The notes: generated by a model not told the origin, from the sequence alone. A stretch of 64,000 nt of DNA from Tabrizicola fusiformis (GCF_013328815.1 NZ_JABUHN010000016.1:1-64000); one strand, 5' to 3'; counted from the stretch's first letter, positions 17,498-26,850 are shown. A program made the numbers and translations.

Positions 17498-18496
17498 ATG
17501 GATAACAAGCGGCTGGGCAAGGCCCTCGACATCATGCGTCTGGCGGAAGAGGCCGCCGCCCGGCCCGGTGGTATCAGCCTGGTGCAGATCGTCGAGACCT
17601 TCGGTGTCACCCTGCGCACCGCGCAGCGCCTGTCGCGCGCGCTGGAGATCGCCTTCCCGATGGTGCAGACGCGCACCGACAAGGATCGGCGCAAATGGTG
17701 GCAACTGCCCGACAGCCGCCTTTTGCACCTGCAGGGCATCCGGGACAGCGAATTGTCGGCGCTGGACATGGGGATCCGGCGTGCCGAACGCGACGGGGCC
17801 GTGACCGAGGTGGTGGCACTGACCACTTTGCGCAATCGCCTGCTGGCAACGATGCCCCCGACCTTTGCCCGGCGCGCCGAGGTGGATGCAGAGGCCGTGC
17901 TGGAAGCGCGCGGCCATGCCTGCCGCCCGGGCCCCCGCGCGCAATATTGTGCCCAAGTGCTCGGCGTGATCGACGCCGCGATGAAAGGCCCGTTCACCAT
18001 CCAGATCGACTATGCGGCGGCGCAGGACAGCGCGCCACGGTCGCGGCCGGTCGAACCTTATGGTGTGCTGTTCGGCATGCGCGGCTACCTGATCGCGCGC
18101 GAGATCGGCAACAGCAAATATCGTTATTACCGTCTGGACCGGATCGCGCGCGCCAGCCTGTTGCCCAATTCCTTCGTGCGTGATCCTGACTTTGACCTTG
18201 GCAAGCACGCTGCCCGGGCCTTCGGCTCGTTCCACTCGGAGGCCGAATATGGCCCGGTGGAATGGCGGTTCGCCCCTGCGGCGGCGGCTGTTGCGCGCAG
18301 CTTCCTGTTTCACCCCGACCAGCAGATGGTGGACGAGGACGACGGCAGCCTGACCGTGCGCTTCACCGCCGGGGGCTGGCTGGAAATGGCCTGGCACCTC
18401 TACACATGGGGTGACAAAGTCGAGGTGATCGCGCCCCCAGCCGTGCGCAGCCTTGTCGAGGCCTATCGCCGCAGCGATTTCTGCGCCCTGCCCTGA
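17498..18496 (+). CDS. WYL-domain transcriptional regulator
   Basis: A 332-residue protein with an N-terminal winged helix-turn-helix (ISLVQIVETFGVTLRTAQRLSRALE) and a WYL domain in the middle (VEPYGVLFGMRGYLIARE...YRYYRLDRI), followed by a WCX-type C-terminal extension. WYL regulators bind nucleic-acid-related ligands and often repress defence or phage genes. The start ATGGATAACAAG at 17498 is preferred over an in-frame ATG at 17447. It sits between the integrase and the early operon and is the best candidate for the lysogeny or SOS-type switch. No CI-like repressor is seen. Confidence 0.8.
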   Translation: MDNKRLGKALDIMRLAEEAAARPGGISLVQIVETFGVTLRTAQRLSRALEIAFPMVQTRTDKDRRKWWQLPDSRLLHLQGIRDSELSALDMGIRRAERDGAVTEVVALTTLRNRLLATMPPTFARRAEVDAEAVLEARGHACRPGPRAQYCAQVLGVIDAAMKGPFTIQIDYAAAQDSAPRSRPVEPYGVLFGMRGYLIAREIGNSKYRYYRLDRIARASLLPNSFVRDPDFDLGKHAARAFGSFHSEAEYGPVEWRFAPAAAAVARSFLFHPDQQMVDEDDGSLTVRFTAGGWLEMAWHLYTWGDKVEVIAPPAVRSLVEAYRRSDFCALP

Positions 18497-18638
18497 CGCC
18501 GGAACGGGTGTTTCGCCCCCGCCGCACGGCTGCTGTCGTGCCCATCCGGTGAAATCCCACTCGCACGGGCATCAGCCGCGATCATCGGGTGTGATCTGCC
18601 ACAGATATCCGGATTTGGCGGAATGGCGCTGGGCGGCA

Positions 18639-18737
18639 ATTCCGATTCGCATTCCGGTCCCGCGCCCAAACCCCAATGAAACAAGGACCGGAATGGCCCG
18701 CGCTGCGCCAATTCCGGTCTCTGCCTAGGTTCCGGTC
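18639..18737. promoter_or_regulatory. Cluster of ATTCCGGTC sites upstream of the early operon
   Basis: The 300-bp gap 18497-18799 holds ATTCCGGTC at 18651-18659, its inverse GACCGGAAT at 18686-18694, another ATTCCGGTC at 18711-18719 and GTTCCGGTC at 18729-18737, plus a degenerate ATTCCGATT at 18639. Centre-to-centre distances are about 35, 25 and 18 bp. The same motif occurs ahead of the integrase. This is most simply a multi-site operator controlling the early genes that start at 18800. No other feature is visible in the gap. Confidence 0.5.
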
Positions 18738-18799
18738 CTGCCCGTCTGCTTCCTTCGCCCCGTCTCCGGCCTTTGCCGGGATCTGGATGGGAGAGTGAT

Positions 18800-19048
18800 A
18801 TGCAGACCATTGCCCCGGCCCCCGAGGTCCAACCCCTGAACCTGCTGGCCGACTGGATCAGCCGCGAACAACTGGCCGGTGAACTCGGCGTTGCCTGTGA
18901 CACGCTTGCGCGCTGGGAGGCCCGCCAGATCGGCCCGCCCTGCACGCGGATCGGGCGCAAGGTGCTCTACCGGCGCACATCGGTCGAAAGCTGGATCAAC
19001 GCGCAGGAACAGACCCGCCCCGCGCGCACACGGCGGGGCCGCAAATGA
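18800..19048 (+). CDS. Excisionase-like helix-turn-helix protein
   Basis: An 82-residue protein with a MerR/excisionase-type winged helix: ISREQLAGELGVACDTLARWEARQ, then GPPCTRIGRKVLYRRTSVESWI and a basic RTRRGRK tail. Such proteins act as recombination directionality factors or early regulators. A GGGAGAG ribosome site precedes the ATG. It opens a chain of five genes, each overlapping the next by the bases ATGA or GTGA. Confidence 0.75.
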   Translation: MQTIAPAPEVQPLNLLADWISREQLAGELGVACDTLARWEARQIGPPCTRIGRKVLYRRTSVESWINAQEQTRPARTRRGRK

Positions 19049-19311
19049 CCAGCCTTCTGTCCCACCCGCCCGTCATTCCGACCTCGACCACCGGCGACTG
19101 GATGCACGACCGCCTGACCGAGGCGCGCGGTGTCCTGGCCGACACCACACAGCATCCGGAATCCTTGGTCATCCTCGCCGCCCGCGTAGTCGTCGGCCAA
19201 ACCGATGATGCCGCGGAATGCAGCGACGCACTGGAAGTTCTGCGCCTCCTGGATCGCCGCCCCTTGCACGCCATCGCGGCGGCGGCGTTCCCGAAAGGCG
19301 GTGCGGCATGA
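19045..19311 (+). CDS. Small early phage protein, function unknown
   Basis: An 88-residue protein coupled to both neighbours by ATGA overlaps. No domain is recognised; it has a short polar N-terminus and a helical second half (QTDDAAECSDALEVLRLL). Its position between an excisionase-like gene and a nuclease suggests an early or accessory replication role. That is inference from position only. Confidence 0.6.
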   Translation: MTSLLSHPPVIPTSTTGDWMHDRLTEARGVLADTTQHPESLVILAARVVVGQTDDAAECSDALEVLRLLDRRPLHAIAAAAFPKGGAA

Positions 19312-19703
19312 ACCGGCACAGCACCCCCGAGGCCGACGCCCAGCGCGCCATTGTTCAGGCCCTGCGCTTCGCCCTGCCCCGCGACGCCGTCGTCCATCAC
19401 TGCGCCAATGAGGTGACCGAGGTCGGGCCCCGCGGCGCGAAGCGTCAGTCGATCCTCGTCGGCATGGGCGTTCATGCCGGGTTCGCCGATCTGATCGTAA
19501 TCTGCGGCGGCCGCGTGCTGTTTCTCGAGATCAAGAGCGAAACCGGCCGATTGCGCAAATCGCAGGAGGTCTTCCGCGACACCGTCTGTTCGCAAGGCTT
19601 TGGCTGGGCGCTGGTTCGATCCGTCGACGACGCGCTGGGCGCGCTGGCCGACAATGGCTTCACCAGCCGCGCGCAGCTGCCAGTTCGGAGGGCCGCGCCA
19701 TGA
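19308..19703 (+). CDS. VRR-NUC domain nuclease
   Basis: A 131-residue protein with the compact VRR-NUC fold of the PD-(D/E)xK superfamily: GMGVHAGFADLIVI (Asp61) followed by LFLEIKSETGRLRKSQ (Glu74-Ile-Lys76). VRR-NUC proteins of phages are small nucleases that cut branched or Holliday-like DNA during replication or recombination. The ATG at 19308 overlaps the previous stop, giving a compact single-domain protein; upstream in-frame codons would run into the previous gene. It precedes the replication initiator. Confidence 0.85.
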   Translation: MNRHSTPEADAQRAIVQALRFALPRDAVVHHCANEVTEVGPRGAKRQSILVGMGVHAGFADLIVICGGRVLFLEIKSETGRLRKSQEVFRDTVCSQGFGWALVRSVDDALGALADNGFTSRAQLPVRRAAP

Positions 19704-20668
19704 GCCATAAGGCAACGGTCTGGGCCATCCAGCAACGCGGGCTGAAACCCGCCACCAAGATCGTGCTCTGGTTTCTCTGCGACCGGCACAACCCGGATTT
19801 CGGCTGCTTCCCGACGCAGGAACGGCTGGCCGAGGATGCGGAAATGTCGATCTCGGCGCTGAACGCGCATCTGGCCAAGCTGGAAGAATTGCGCCTGATC
19901 CACCGCGTCCGCACCCATGACCCACGCACCCACAAGCGCCAGGCGACACGCTACATATTGGCGTTCGAGGAGGGCTTCCCACAAGACCCATGTCCAGAAT
20001 CCGGAGATGGGGTTTCCGGAACGGAGGAAGAACGGGACGACACCCCATCTCCGGAAACCGGACATGGGGCCAACTCCGGATTTTTGGCAAACCCATCTCC
20101 GGATTTTGCCCAAAGCCATCTCCGGAATCCGGAGACTAACCTTGTAAGAGAACCCTTAAGTAAACCTGTAAAGGAGGAGGAGGACGCGCAAGCGCGCGAG
20201 GCCGAATTTGATCGGTTCTTCGCGGAACTGCTCACAGCGCTGGGCTTCGCGGCCAACGCCACCCTGCCCGCCTGGTGGCAGGGCTGGCCCGCCCGCACCC
20301 ATGTGCGCCGCTGGATCGATGATCTCGGGCTGTCGCAGCAGCGGATTCTCGAGGTCGCGCTCGAGACCCGGGCCGATCACCCGAACCCGCCTGATGGCCC
20401 CAAAGCCCTCGACCGGTTCATGGAACGTGCCGCCCAGCGCGATGCGCAAACGGCAATCGCGAATGCCAAAAGCCAGAAGGCCAAAAGGCGGCGCAAGCGC
20501 GAAGATCCTCCTCGGCTCAGCGACGACGAAAAGGCGGCCTTCTACGCCAAGATGGTTAACGCCGACGGCTTCCTGCCCGTCAGCGCGATCAACAACAGCA
20601 TCCGCGACCTGATGCTGGTGCGCGGCCTCGTCACCCCCGAACGCCTCCGATTGCGGGGAGTGCGGTGA
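19700..20668 (+). CDS. Replication initiator, lambda O-like architecture
   Basis: A 322-residue protein. Residues 1-95 form a winged helix-turn-helix (VLWFLCDRHNPDFGCFPTQERLAEDAEMSISALNAHLAKLEEL). Residues about 97-146 are low-complexity and polar, rich in Pro, Ser and Glu. Residues from 150 on form an alpha-helical domain ending in a basic stretch (KAKRRRKRED) and a short C-terminal part. The low-complexity part coincides with an iteron cluster in the DNA, exactly as in lambda O, where the origin lies inside the gene. The role is therefore origin binding and recruitment of the host helicase. No helicase-loader (P or DnaC-like) gene is evident nearby. It is coupled to both neighbours. Confidence 0.7.
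   Translation: MSHKATVWAIQQRGLKPATKIVLWFLCDRHNPDFGCFPTQERLAEDAEMSISALNAHLAKLEELRLIHRVRTHDPRTHKRQATRYILAFEEGFPQDPCPESGDGVSGTEEERDDTPSPETGHGANSGFLANPSPDFAQSHLRNPETNLVREPLSKPVKEEEDAQAREAEFDRFFAELLTALGFAANATLPAWWQGWPARTHVRRWIDDLGLSQQRILEVALETRADHPNPPDGPKALDRFMERAAQRDAQTAIANAKSQKAKRRRKREDPPRLSDDEKAAFYAKMVNADGFLPVSAINNSIRDLMLVRGLVTPERLRLRGVR
19987..20134. repeat. Iterons within the replication gene (putative phage origin)
   Basis: The 12-mer CCCATCTCCGGA occurs at 20044-20055 and 20092-20103, with one mismatch at 20115-20126 and two at 19987-19998. It is inverted at 20000-20011 and partly at 20058-20069 and 20128-20134. Further TCCGGA cores lie at 20014 and 20074. An A/T-rich tract follows at about 20136-20172, unusual in this GC-rich region and suitable as an unwinding element. 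The array lies within the coding sequence of the initiator. Confidence 0.65.
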
Positions 20669-21822
20669 ATGGCATGGTGTCACGTCCCCGGCACGGATTG
20701 TCCCTCTGCGCAGGCGGCGGAGGGCTGGATCTGGGCCTCATGCTCACTGAGCCCGGATATCACACGCGCTGCTTCGTCGAGTGGGAGGACTGGCCAAGGG
20801 CCGTCCTCATCGCAGCCCAAGCCACGCGGTATTTCGCCCCGGCCCCGATCTGGACCGACCTGCGGACGTTCGACGCCCGTCCCTTCCGCGGCGCCTTCGA
20901 CATCGTCCTGGCCGGATATCCCTGCCAGCCCTTTAGCGCGGCCGGAAAACGCGGTGGCGCCGACGATCCCCGGCACCTCTGGCCAGATGTCGCCCGGGTC
21001 ATCGGGGAATGCCGTCCCGCATGGGTATTCCTCGAAAACGTCGCCGGGCACGTCACCCTCGGCCTTGAAACCGTCCTACGAGAGCTTTGGGCAATGGGCT
21101 ACACGCCTGCGGCGGGTTTGTTCAGCGCGGCAGAAGTCGGCGCGCCGCACCAGCGGCTCCGGATCTTCATCCTGGCCCACACCGATGAGCCTGCATCCCG
21201 GCACCGCCAGCTACAATCCGGCTGGCAACAGCGACTTTACCCGGAAGGCCGAGGCGCTGGCGCTGGGCATCACCAGCTGGTCGACACCCAAGGCGACGGA
21301 TGGCGCGAAGGGCGGGCCCGGGCAGAGCTATGGCTCGGGCGGGAGGCCGCCCATTCCCGCGCAGGCGGCGCAATGGCCGACGCCAGCCGCGCAGAACTGG
21401 AAGGGAAGCTCGGAGGCCAGCATCACCCGGGCGGATGGCAAAAGCCGCATGGATATCCTGCACTATCGGGCGGAGCAGGGCTTCACCCGCCCGGACCCGG
21501 CGATCACGAGGCATGGTGCAGGGTCCTCGCTGCACGCCCCGATCTCGCGCCCGCTGTGGGCTTCGATGATTGCCTCGCATGGGCGCGCCGCTTGTCGGCG
21601 GATCTTGAAGGGCCGCTCACGGCAGCGGCTGAACCCTCTCTTCGTCGGATGGCTGATGGGCTGGCCAATCGGGCACGCGCTTTGCGCCTGCTCGGCAACG
21701 GAGTTCATCCACTGGCAGCAGCATATGCGTGGCGCTCTCTCGCAGCTGCCCACGGCCTCGGGCCCGTGGATCTGGCGGCCGACGGATCAGGCCCAGCGCC
21801 CGGCACAGATGACGCTGTTTGA
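20665..21822 (+). CDS. Phage C5-cytosine DNA methyltransferase
   Basis: A 385-residue reading with motif I LSLCAGGGGLDLG (12-24), motif IV GYPCQPFSAAG with catalytic Cys87, motif VI FLENV (122-126) and motif VIII QRLRIFIL (163-170). Up to about residue 172 the assignment is firm. The C-terminal half in this frame ends with MADGLANRARALRLLGNGVHPLAAAYAW, a motif X-like GNGVxP. However, the +1 frame over the same bases also looks like methyltransferase C-terminus (see the entry at 21185). Self-protection against host or own restriction is the usual role. The GTG start overlaps the previous stop (GTGA). Confidence 0.8.
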   Translation: MNGMVSRPRHGLSLCAGGGGLDLGLMLTEPGYHTRCFVEWEDWPRAVLIAAQATRYFAPAPIWTDLRTFDARPFRGAFDIVLAGYPCQPFSAAGKRGGADDPRHLWPDVARVIGECRPAWVFLENVAGHVTLGLETVLRELWAMGYTPAAGLFSAAEVGAPHQRLRIFILAHTDEPASRHRQLQSGWQQRLYPEGRGAGAGHHQLVDTQGDGWREGRARAELWLGREAAHSRAGGAMADASRAELEGKLGGQHHPGGWQKPHGYPALSGGAGLHPPGPGDHEAWCRVLAARPDLAPAVGFDDCLAWARRLSADLEGPLTAAAEPSLRRMADGLANRARALRLLGNGVHPLAAAYAWRSLAAAHGLGPVDLAADGSGPAPGTDDAV

Positions 21823-21838
21823 CGAGTTGCGACCATGA
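21185..21838 (+). CDS. Overlapping +1-frame methyltransferase C-terminal reading
   Basis: In the +1 frame relative to the methyltransferase, 217 codons from ATG 21185 read NPAGNSDFTRKAEALA, WSTPKATDGAKGGPG, WPTPAAQNWKGSS and LNPLFVGWLMGWPIGHAL. I recognise these as C-terminal features of phage cytosine methyltransferases (WATP..A.DWK and LNPxFVEWLMGWP). The stop overlaps the next ATG as ATGA, the coupling used at the other junctions of this operon, whereas the frame of the N-terminal half ends 13 bp short. Either a frameshift joins the N-terminal half to this reading, or both frames are used. No good ribosome site precedes 21185. Confidence 0.5.
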   Translation: MSLHPGTASYNPAGNSDFTRKAEALALGITSWSTPKATDGAKGGPGQSYGSGGRPPIPAQAAQWPTPAAQNWKGSSEASITRADGKSRMDILHYRAEQGFTRPDPAITRHGAGSSLHAPISRPLWASMIASHGRAACRRILKGRSRQRLNPLFVGWLMGWPIGHALCACSATEFIHWQQHMRGALSQLPTASGPWIWRPTDQAQRPAQMTLFDELRP

Positions 21839-22503
21839 GCCTCCTCGGCCGGATCGGGCGCGACGGCGCAAGCGTCAAACGGGCGATGGGCGTGCAGGCG
21901 GCGCTGGAATGGGCCTTCGGGGTCGAGAAGGCCCAGCTGGAACTGCCGCCGCCCAAGGACGGGGCTGAAGAAGGCTTTGGATTTGGCCTTGAATATGTCC
22001 TGCTGCAACGCGCCATCCTTGGGTGCAAAATCGACGGCGGGCAGCACAAGATGGGCAGCCACACCCACCCAGACGCCGAAGTCATCGCTGCTACGGTTGC
22101 CGGGATGCCCGACAGCCTCGGCGGCATCCGCATGGCAATCCGCGTGACGGAACTGGCAAGGGCCGGGCTGACCCCGGACTGGATGCCCGGCGCCTTGCCA
22201 CGATGCGTGCCGGTCGAGATGAAACGCAACCAGCATGGAGGACGCGCGACCACCATCGTCGTCGGCACCGAGCGAGTGAAAACGCGTGGCAAGTGGCGTA
22301 CTGTCGAGGTTTTGGCCTGCCCCGTCACCTGGCGCCCCTATCGCGAACAGATCCAAGCAGCGCGCCAAGCCTACGACGACTGGTGGCAGGCGCTGGGCTG
22401 GGTGCGCGAAGGGCTGCTGGCGGGCGGGATTATGCGGGAGGTGGAGTTGACTGGGGCGATGCCGAAGGTGCGGCCTTGGAGCAAGGGGCGAAATCGATCT
22501 TGA
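21835..22503 (+). CDS. Conserved phage protein of unknown function
   Basis: A 222-residue protein at the end of the early operon, coupled by ATGA. The N-terminal half contains GVQAALEWAFGVEKAQLELP and a histidine-rich GGQHKMGSHTHPDAEVIAA segment. The C-terminal half has RTVEVLACPVTWRPYREQIQAARQAYDDWWQAL. I do not recognise the family. Position after the replication genes and before the late region is where late-gene regulators or Holliday-junction factors often sit, but nothing in the sequence proves that. It is convergent with hsdR. Confidence 0.6.
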   Translation: MSLLGRIGRDGASVKRAMGVQAALEWAFGVEKAQLELPPPKDGAEEGFGFGLEYVLLQRAILGCKIDGGQHKMGSHTHPDAEVIAATVAGMPDSLGGIRMAIRVTELARAGLTPDWMPGALPRCVPVEMKRNQHGGRATTIVVGTERVKTRGKWRTVEVLACPVTWRPYREQIQAARQAYDDWWQALGWVREGLLAGGIMREVELTGAMPKVRPWSKGRNRS

Positions 22504-22577
22504 GGGCGGGGAGTTGCCACTCGCTGCATTCGTGGGATGGACGGCGGCGACGCTCATCAGTGTGCAGACCGCCGCCC

Positions 22578-25500
22578 TTACATTTCACCACCGACACCCT
22601 TGAACTTGTCGACAAAGTCAGAAATCCTCTCGAATACTCTCGCCTTCTTGCCCCGAAATCTAGGATTCAACGGGCTCATTTTGGGCAATATGGCATTCAG
22701 GTCAGCCCCATTTTCAGACGCGAACTCTCGTTTGACCGAAACCTCGATGTAACGTTTTGCCGCCTCGGGATTCAGATCTTCGGATGTGATGATCTCGTCC
22801 ACTTCGCGGCGCTGCTCTTCCCGTGCAAAGGCAAAGAACGCTTCGATCAGGCTTGACTTGTCGTCGAGGCGATCAAGGTCTGTCTGGTTGATAAAGTCGA
22901 CGATTAGGCTCTCTTTCGCCCGGTTGCCGAGGCTGGCACGAATGGCGCGGCGGGCCTCTTCGATCAGACCCACCTTGTCTTTCGAATTCTTGCTCTTCTC
23001 AAAGATCAGTTCGAGGATATATTCGAGGTTGATCTCCTGCGATTTGAGAAGATCAACCTCAAACACCACATCATCCCAGTCGATACCAGACTTATCCTTG
23101 TCGGCCGCGCTCTTTTCTTGCCGCAACCAGTCTCGGATATCGTTGTAGGTGGACCTGTAATCTTGGGTTTTGCGCTCAGACGGCAGATTGACTTTCTGCA
23201 TTTCATGCAGCACGTCGTCATTCAGATAGTGTTTTGCCTTGAAGCAGTCGATGGCGTCTGGATTGCGGGTATCCACATCCTGAAGAGCTTTCAGTGCCGC
23301 GAATTCATCGTAGTTCCGCAGGATGTTTTCGACCCTAAGATACTCGCCGAACAATTTCACAAAAGCCTTTTTGTCAGACTCTCTGTCGATCGCTGAAGGG
23401 TTCGGAAACCGGGTTTCAAGCTCGCTCACGATATCGATGAAACCGCGTCGGGTGTTCCCGTTTTCCTGATCCCGAAAGCCATTCATGTATTCGTCGTAGC
23501 TCTTCTCCAAAACAACATTCTTGGTGTTCTTGTCCCCGAAAAGCGTGATCGCGTCGACGGTCGCCTGTTCGAGATCACGGAAGGCGATGATATTGCCGAA
23601 GGTCTTGGTCGCGTCGTAAATGCGGTTCGTCCTGGAAAATGCCTGTATCAAGCCGTGGAATCGAAGGTTCTTGTCGACGAACAAGGTGTTCAGAGCCGGA
23701 GCGTCAAAGCCGGTCAAGAACATGCCGACAACGATTAGCAGATCGACTTCTCCGGATTTGACGCGCTTCGCCAAATCTCGGTAGTAGTTTTGAAACCCCT
23801 GCCCATCGACGCCGAAACTCGTTTTGAAATACGCGTTGTAGTCCCGGATCGCCGCATTCAGAAATTCTTTGGCGCTGCTGTTCATCGCCGAAACGTCAAA
23901 ACTCTCGTCTTGGATGTCCCCAACGGCGTCCTGTTCTTCGTTCGCGGCGAAGGAGAAGATCGTTGCGATCTTCAGGGGCTTGTCGATGTTGGCCTGCAGC
24001 GCGTTCAGCGTCTCGTAGTACAGCTTGGCAGCATCCACGCTGCTGACCGCGAACATGGCGTTGAAGCCGCTGCTTCCCGCCTGTAGCCGGTGCGTCTTCC
24101 GGCGAAAATTGTTAAGGATATACTGCGAAACTTCCTTGATCCGTTCAGGATGCTGCAGGGCCTGCTTGTTTTCTGCGGCGCTTAGCTTTTTCTCGTCTTG
24201 CTCGCTCTCGATGGCTTTGAACTGCGGCCGCACGTCGTTGTAATCGACCTTGAACTTCAGTACCTTCTCGTCGCGGATGGCGTCAGTGATCACGTAGGAA
24301 TGCAACTCGCGCCCGAACACGCTGGCAGTGGTTTCCGCGCCCGCGGCATTCTCCGGAAAAATCGGCGTGCCAGTGAAGCCGAACTGGTAGAACCTTTTGA
24401 ATTTCTTCCTCAGGTTCTTCTGTGCCTCACCGAATTGACTGCGATGGCACTCGTCGAAGATGAAGACCACCTGCTTGCCGTAGATGGGCAGATCGGCCTC
24501 GGCCTTCATCAGATTGTTCAGCTTCTGGATCGTGGTGACGATAATCTTGTTGTCATCCTTATCCAAGTTTCGCTTCAACCCCGCGGTGCTGTCAGAACCG
24601 TTCACGCTGTCGGGGGAAAACCGCTGATATTCTTTCATCGTCTGGTAATCGAGATCCTTCCGGTCGACGACGAAGAACACCTTGTCGATGAAGTCGAGTT
24701 CGGTTGCCAGCCTGGCAGCTTTGAAGCTCGTCAGAGTCTTACCTGACCCTGTCGTGTGCCAAATGAAGCCACCGCTTTCGGGCTTGCACCAGGTCTTGGC
24801 CAGATAAGAGCTGCGGATCTTCCACAATATGCGCTCTGTCGCCGCGATCTGGTAGGGACGCATGATCAACAGGGTGTCGCTGACATCGAAGACCGAATAC
24901 TGCAGCAGGATATCCAGAAGTGTGCGTTTCTGCAGGAAGGTTGCGGTAAAGTCTTTCAGATCCTTGATCAATCCGTTGTCGGATTGTGCCCAGTTCATCG
25001 TGAAGTCGAAGCTGTTCTTGTTGCGCTTCGTAGTGTTGGCGAAGTAACGAGTATCGGTGCCGTTCGAGATGATGAACATCTGCAGAAACCGAAAAAGCGA
25101 GTTCTCGCTGTTAAAGCTCTCCTTGCTATAGCGATGGATCTGATTGAATGCCTCGCGAATAGCAATGCCGCGCCGCTTCAGCTCGATCTGCACCATTGGC
25201 AGACCGTTCACCAAAATCGTCACATCATAACGGTTGGCATGAGAGCCAGTTTGCTCGAACTGCTTGATCACCTGCAGCTTGTTGCGGGCCTTGTTGCGTT
25301 TGTCGACCAAATGGATGTTCTGAATCCGGCCATCGTCAAAGACAAAATCATGGATGTGGTCGTCTTGGATCTTGCGGGTTTTGTCGATGATGCCTTCGCT
25401 GGGCCTGTCCAGATATGTCTCGACGAAGCGCGGCCACTCAACATCTGAAAAGACGACACTGTTCAGATTCTGCAGCTGAACGCGGATGTTGGCAAGCATC

Positions 25501-25679
25501 GCCTGAGCCGAAGTGATGTCGGGACGGAATTCATAGCCCTGATCGACCAGATCCCGCACCAGTTCACGCTCCAGATCGTCTTCGCTCTGGTAACCCTTGG
25601 CGGCACTTTCGATGCGCTTGTATGCATCCAGAACGATGAAATTCTTGCTCTCGGCGATCGGGGTCAGAGTCTCAGACAT
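22578..25679 (-). CDS. hsdR: Type I restriction enzyme, R subunit (HsdR)
   Basis: A 1033-residue translocase/nuclease subunit. The nuclease motif is Asp152 (YDVTILVN) with Glu166-Leu-Lys168 (QIELKRRG). Helicase motif I is TTGSGKT (309-315) and the DEAD-box equivalent is DECH (409-412), followed by GFTGTP and later SF2 motifs ([25 protein letters not shown]). Length and motif order are normal and no disruption is seen. It is last in the minus-strand operon hsdM-hsdS-prrC-hsdR and overlaps prrC by 8 bp. It cuts unmodified DNA after ATP-driven translocation. Confidence 0.95.
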   Translation of the reverse strand: MSETLTPIAESKNFIVLDAYKRIESAAKGYQSEDDLERELVRDLVDQGYEFRPDITSAQAMLANIRVQLQNLNSVVFSDVEWPRFVETYLDRPSEGIIDKTRKIQDDHIHDFVFDDGRIQNIHLVDKRNKARNKLQVIKQFEQTGSHANRYDVTILVNGLPMVQIELKRRGIAIREAFNQIHRYSKESFNSENSLFRFLQMFIISNGTDTRYFANTTKRNKNSFDFTMNWAQSDNGLIKDLKDFTATFLQKRTLLDILLQYSVFDVSDTLLIMRPYQIAATERILWKIRSSYLAKTWCKPESGGFIWHTTGSGKTLTSFKAARLATELDFIDKVFFVVDRKDLDYQTMKEYQRFSPDSVNGSDSTAGLKRNLDKDDNKIIVTTIQKLNNLMKAEADLPIYGKQVVFIFDECHRSQFGEAQKNLRKKFKRFYQFGFTGTPIFPENAAGAETTASVFGRELHSYVITDAIRDEKVLKFKVDYNDVRPQFKAIESEQDEKKLSAAENKQALQHPERIKEVSQYILNNFRRKTHRLQAGSSGFNAMFAVSSVDAAKLYYETLNALQANIDKPLKIATIFSFAANEEQDAVGDIQDESFDVSAMNSSAKEFLNAAIRDYNAYFKTSFGVDGQGFQNYYRDLAKRVKSGEVDLLIVVGMFLTGFDAPALNTLFVDKNLRFHGLIQAFSRTNRIYDATKTFGNIIAFRDLEQATVDAITLFGDKNTKNVVLEKSYDEYMNGFRDQENGNTRRGFIDIVSELETRFPNPSAIDRESDKKAFVKLFGEYLRVENILRNYDEFAALKALQDVDTRNPDAIDCFKAKHYLNDDVLHEMQKVNLPSERKTQDYRSTYNDIRDWLRQEKSAADKDKSGIDWDDVVFEVDLLKSQEINLEYILELIFEKSKNSKDKVGLIEEARRAIRASLGNRAKESLIVDFINQTDLDRLDDKSSLIEAFFAFAREEQRREVDEIITSEDLNPEAAKRYIEVSVKREFASENGADLNAILPKMSPLNPRFRGKKARVFERISDFVDKFKGVGGEM

Positions 25680-26850
25680 CCTGCACTTCCTGTTTCCAAT
25701 AGCCGTAGTTGTTAATCAGGTTATCGAGCAAGAGCTTGACTGTATTCTTCTGTTGCGGGTTAGGGTCGGCGACCTGTTCGGTTGACAGAGGCGAGTGGCT
25801 GAAGGTGTTGATCAGGCGCACATAGGCTTCTTTGTTGCCCTCAGCGGTATTCAACAAGTCGCCCCATCTGTCATGCCCCAAAAACCCTGCGGTCTTCTCA
25901 TAAAGGTTGCGAAGCAAGGTAAAGTGATACCGCTCAACCTTATCTTGCGCGATGGCCTCTTCCAACATGCGCCGCAAATGCAGATGATAGGTGAAACTCT
26001 TGTTGGCATCGCCGTATTTGGTGTTGAGCGTAAAGCTCCCGTCGGCATGGCGTTCCATCAAATAGCAGCCGTCATTCGCGGGCTTCTTTTTCAAATCCAA
26101 TTCGTTATGCAGAACATTATAGAACAGCGGGCTATGGGTGGTGATGACAAACCTCAGTTGTGGGGGGGCCTGCTTGATCAGGTCTGCAAGGTTCACGGCC
26201 AGTTCGATCAGGTGGTTTTCGTCCAGTGAGCTGACGGGGTCATCAATGAACACATATTCCAGCGCGTTAAACTGATCTGTCCCGCGCTGCTCCTCTTCGG
26301 CGATACTCAGTTCTTCCACCACCGTTGCCAGCAGCGTGTAGAAGATGCTCCAGATGAAATTGCTTTCTTCGCCCTTCGAGATCTTGAACGCCTCTGTCTT
26401 CGCGTCATCCCCTGCCTCGATGGTGAAGGTCACTTCGGAAAAGGCCTTCACCTCGGTCTTGCTGCCGTCCGCGTTGTCGCGGGTATAAGGCTGGTTGAAG
26501 GTCGGGGTCAGAGCGGCCTTGGTATAGTGCTGGAAAACGCGGGTGATGTTCGCCTCTTGGCCCTGATCGACCAAAATCCAGTCGGTAAAGCTGTTGGGCT
26601 GGATCACCAGCTTGGGCAGGCCATCCCCCTTCAAGTCATTGTCCCAGTAAAACAGATCTTCGGTGAAGGCGCTGTAGTAGAGGATCTTGGTGCGGGCGGG
26701 GGTGTCGTCGCCCTCGACCTTGGGGGCAATCAGGGTCTTCATCGCGCGGGACAGGCGGGTTTTGCCGGTGCCGTTGAAGGCGTAGATTAGTTGGACCTTT
26801 TTGTTGGCAGCGCGCAGTTGCTCGGCGATTTCCTCAAGGGTTTTGGTCAT
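25672..26850 (-). CDS. prrC: PrrC anticodon nuclease
   Basis: A 392-residue protein very close in layout to E. coli PrrC (396 residues). It has an N-terminal ABC ATPase with Walker A NGTGKT (26-31), signature SKGEES (158-163) and Walker [13 protein letters not shown] (199-210), a PrrC-box segment [15 protein letters not shown] (278-292), and a C-terminal nuclease domain. The known catalytic triad Arg-Glu-His is present as Arg314, Glu318 (LLRNLYEKT) and His352 (TFSHSPLS). PrrC is held silent by the type I enzyme. When a phage peptide inhibits restriction, it cleaves the tRNA-Lys anticodon loop and aborts infection. Its place between hsdS and hsdR with short overlaps matches the E. coli prr locus. 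The substrate is inferred from the family. Confidence 0.93.
   Translation of the reverse strand: MTKTLEEIAEQLRAANKKVQLIYAFNGTGKTRLSRAMKTLIAPKVEGDDTPARTKILYYSAFTEDLFYWDNDLKGDGLPKLVIQPNSFTDWILVDQGQEANITRVFQHYTKAALTPTFNQPYTRDNADGSKTEVKAFSEVTFTIEAGDDAKTEAFKISKGEESNFIWSIFYTLLATVVEELSIAEEEQRGTDQFNALEYVFIDDPVSSLDENHLIELAVNLADLIKQAPPQLRFVITTHSPLFYNVLHNELDLKKKPANDGCYLMERHADGSFTLNTKYGDANKSFTYHLHLRRMLEEAIAQDKVERYHFTLLRNLYEKTAGFLGHDRWGDLLNTAEGNKEAYVRLINTFSHSPLSTEQVADPNPQQKNTVKLLLDNLINNYGYWKQEVQDV

Noticed and set aside
20669-21184. N-terminal part of the +1 frame over the methyltransferase
   Set aside because: Over this stretch the frame encodes Ser/Arg/Pro-rich nonsense, while the other frame holds all catalytic motifs; only the part after 21185 is of interest.
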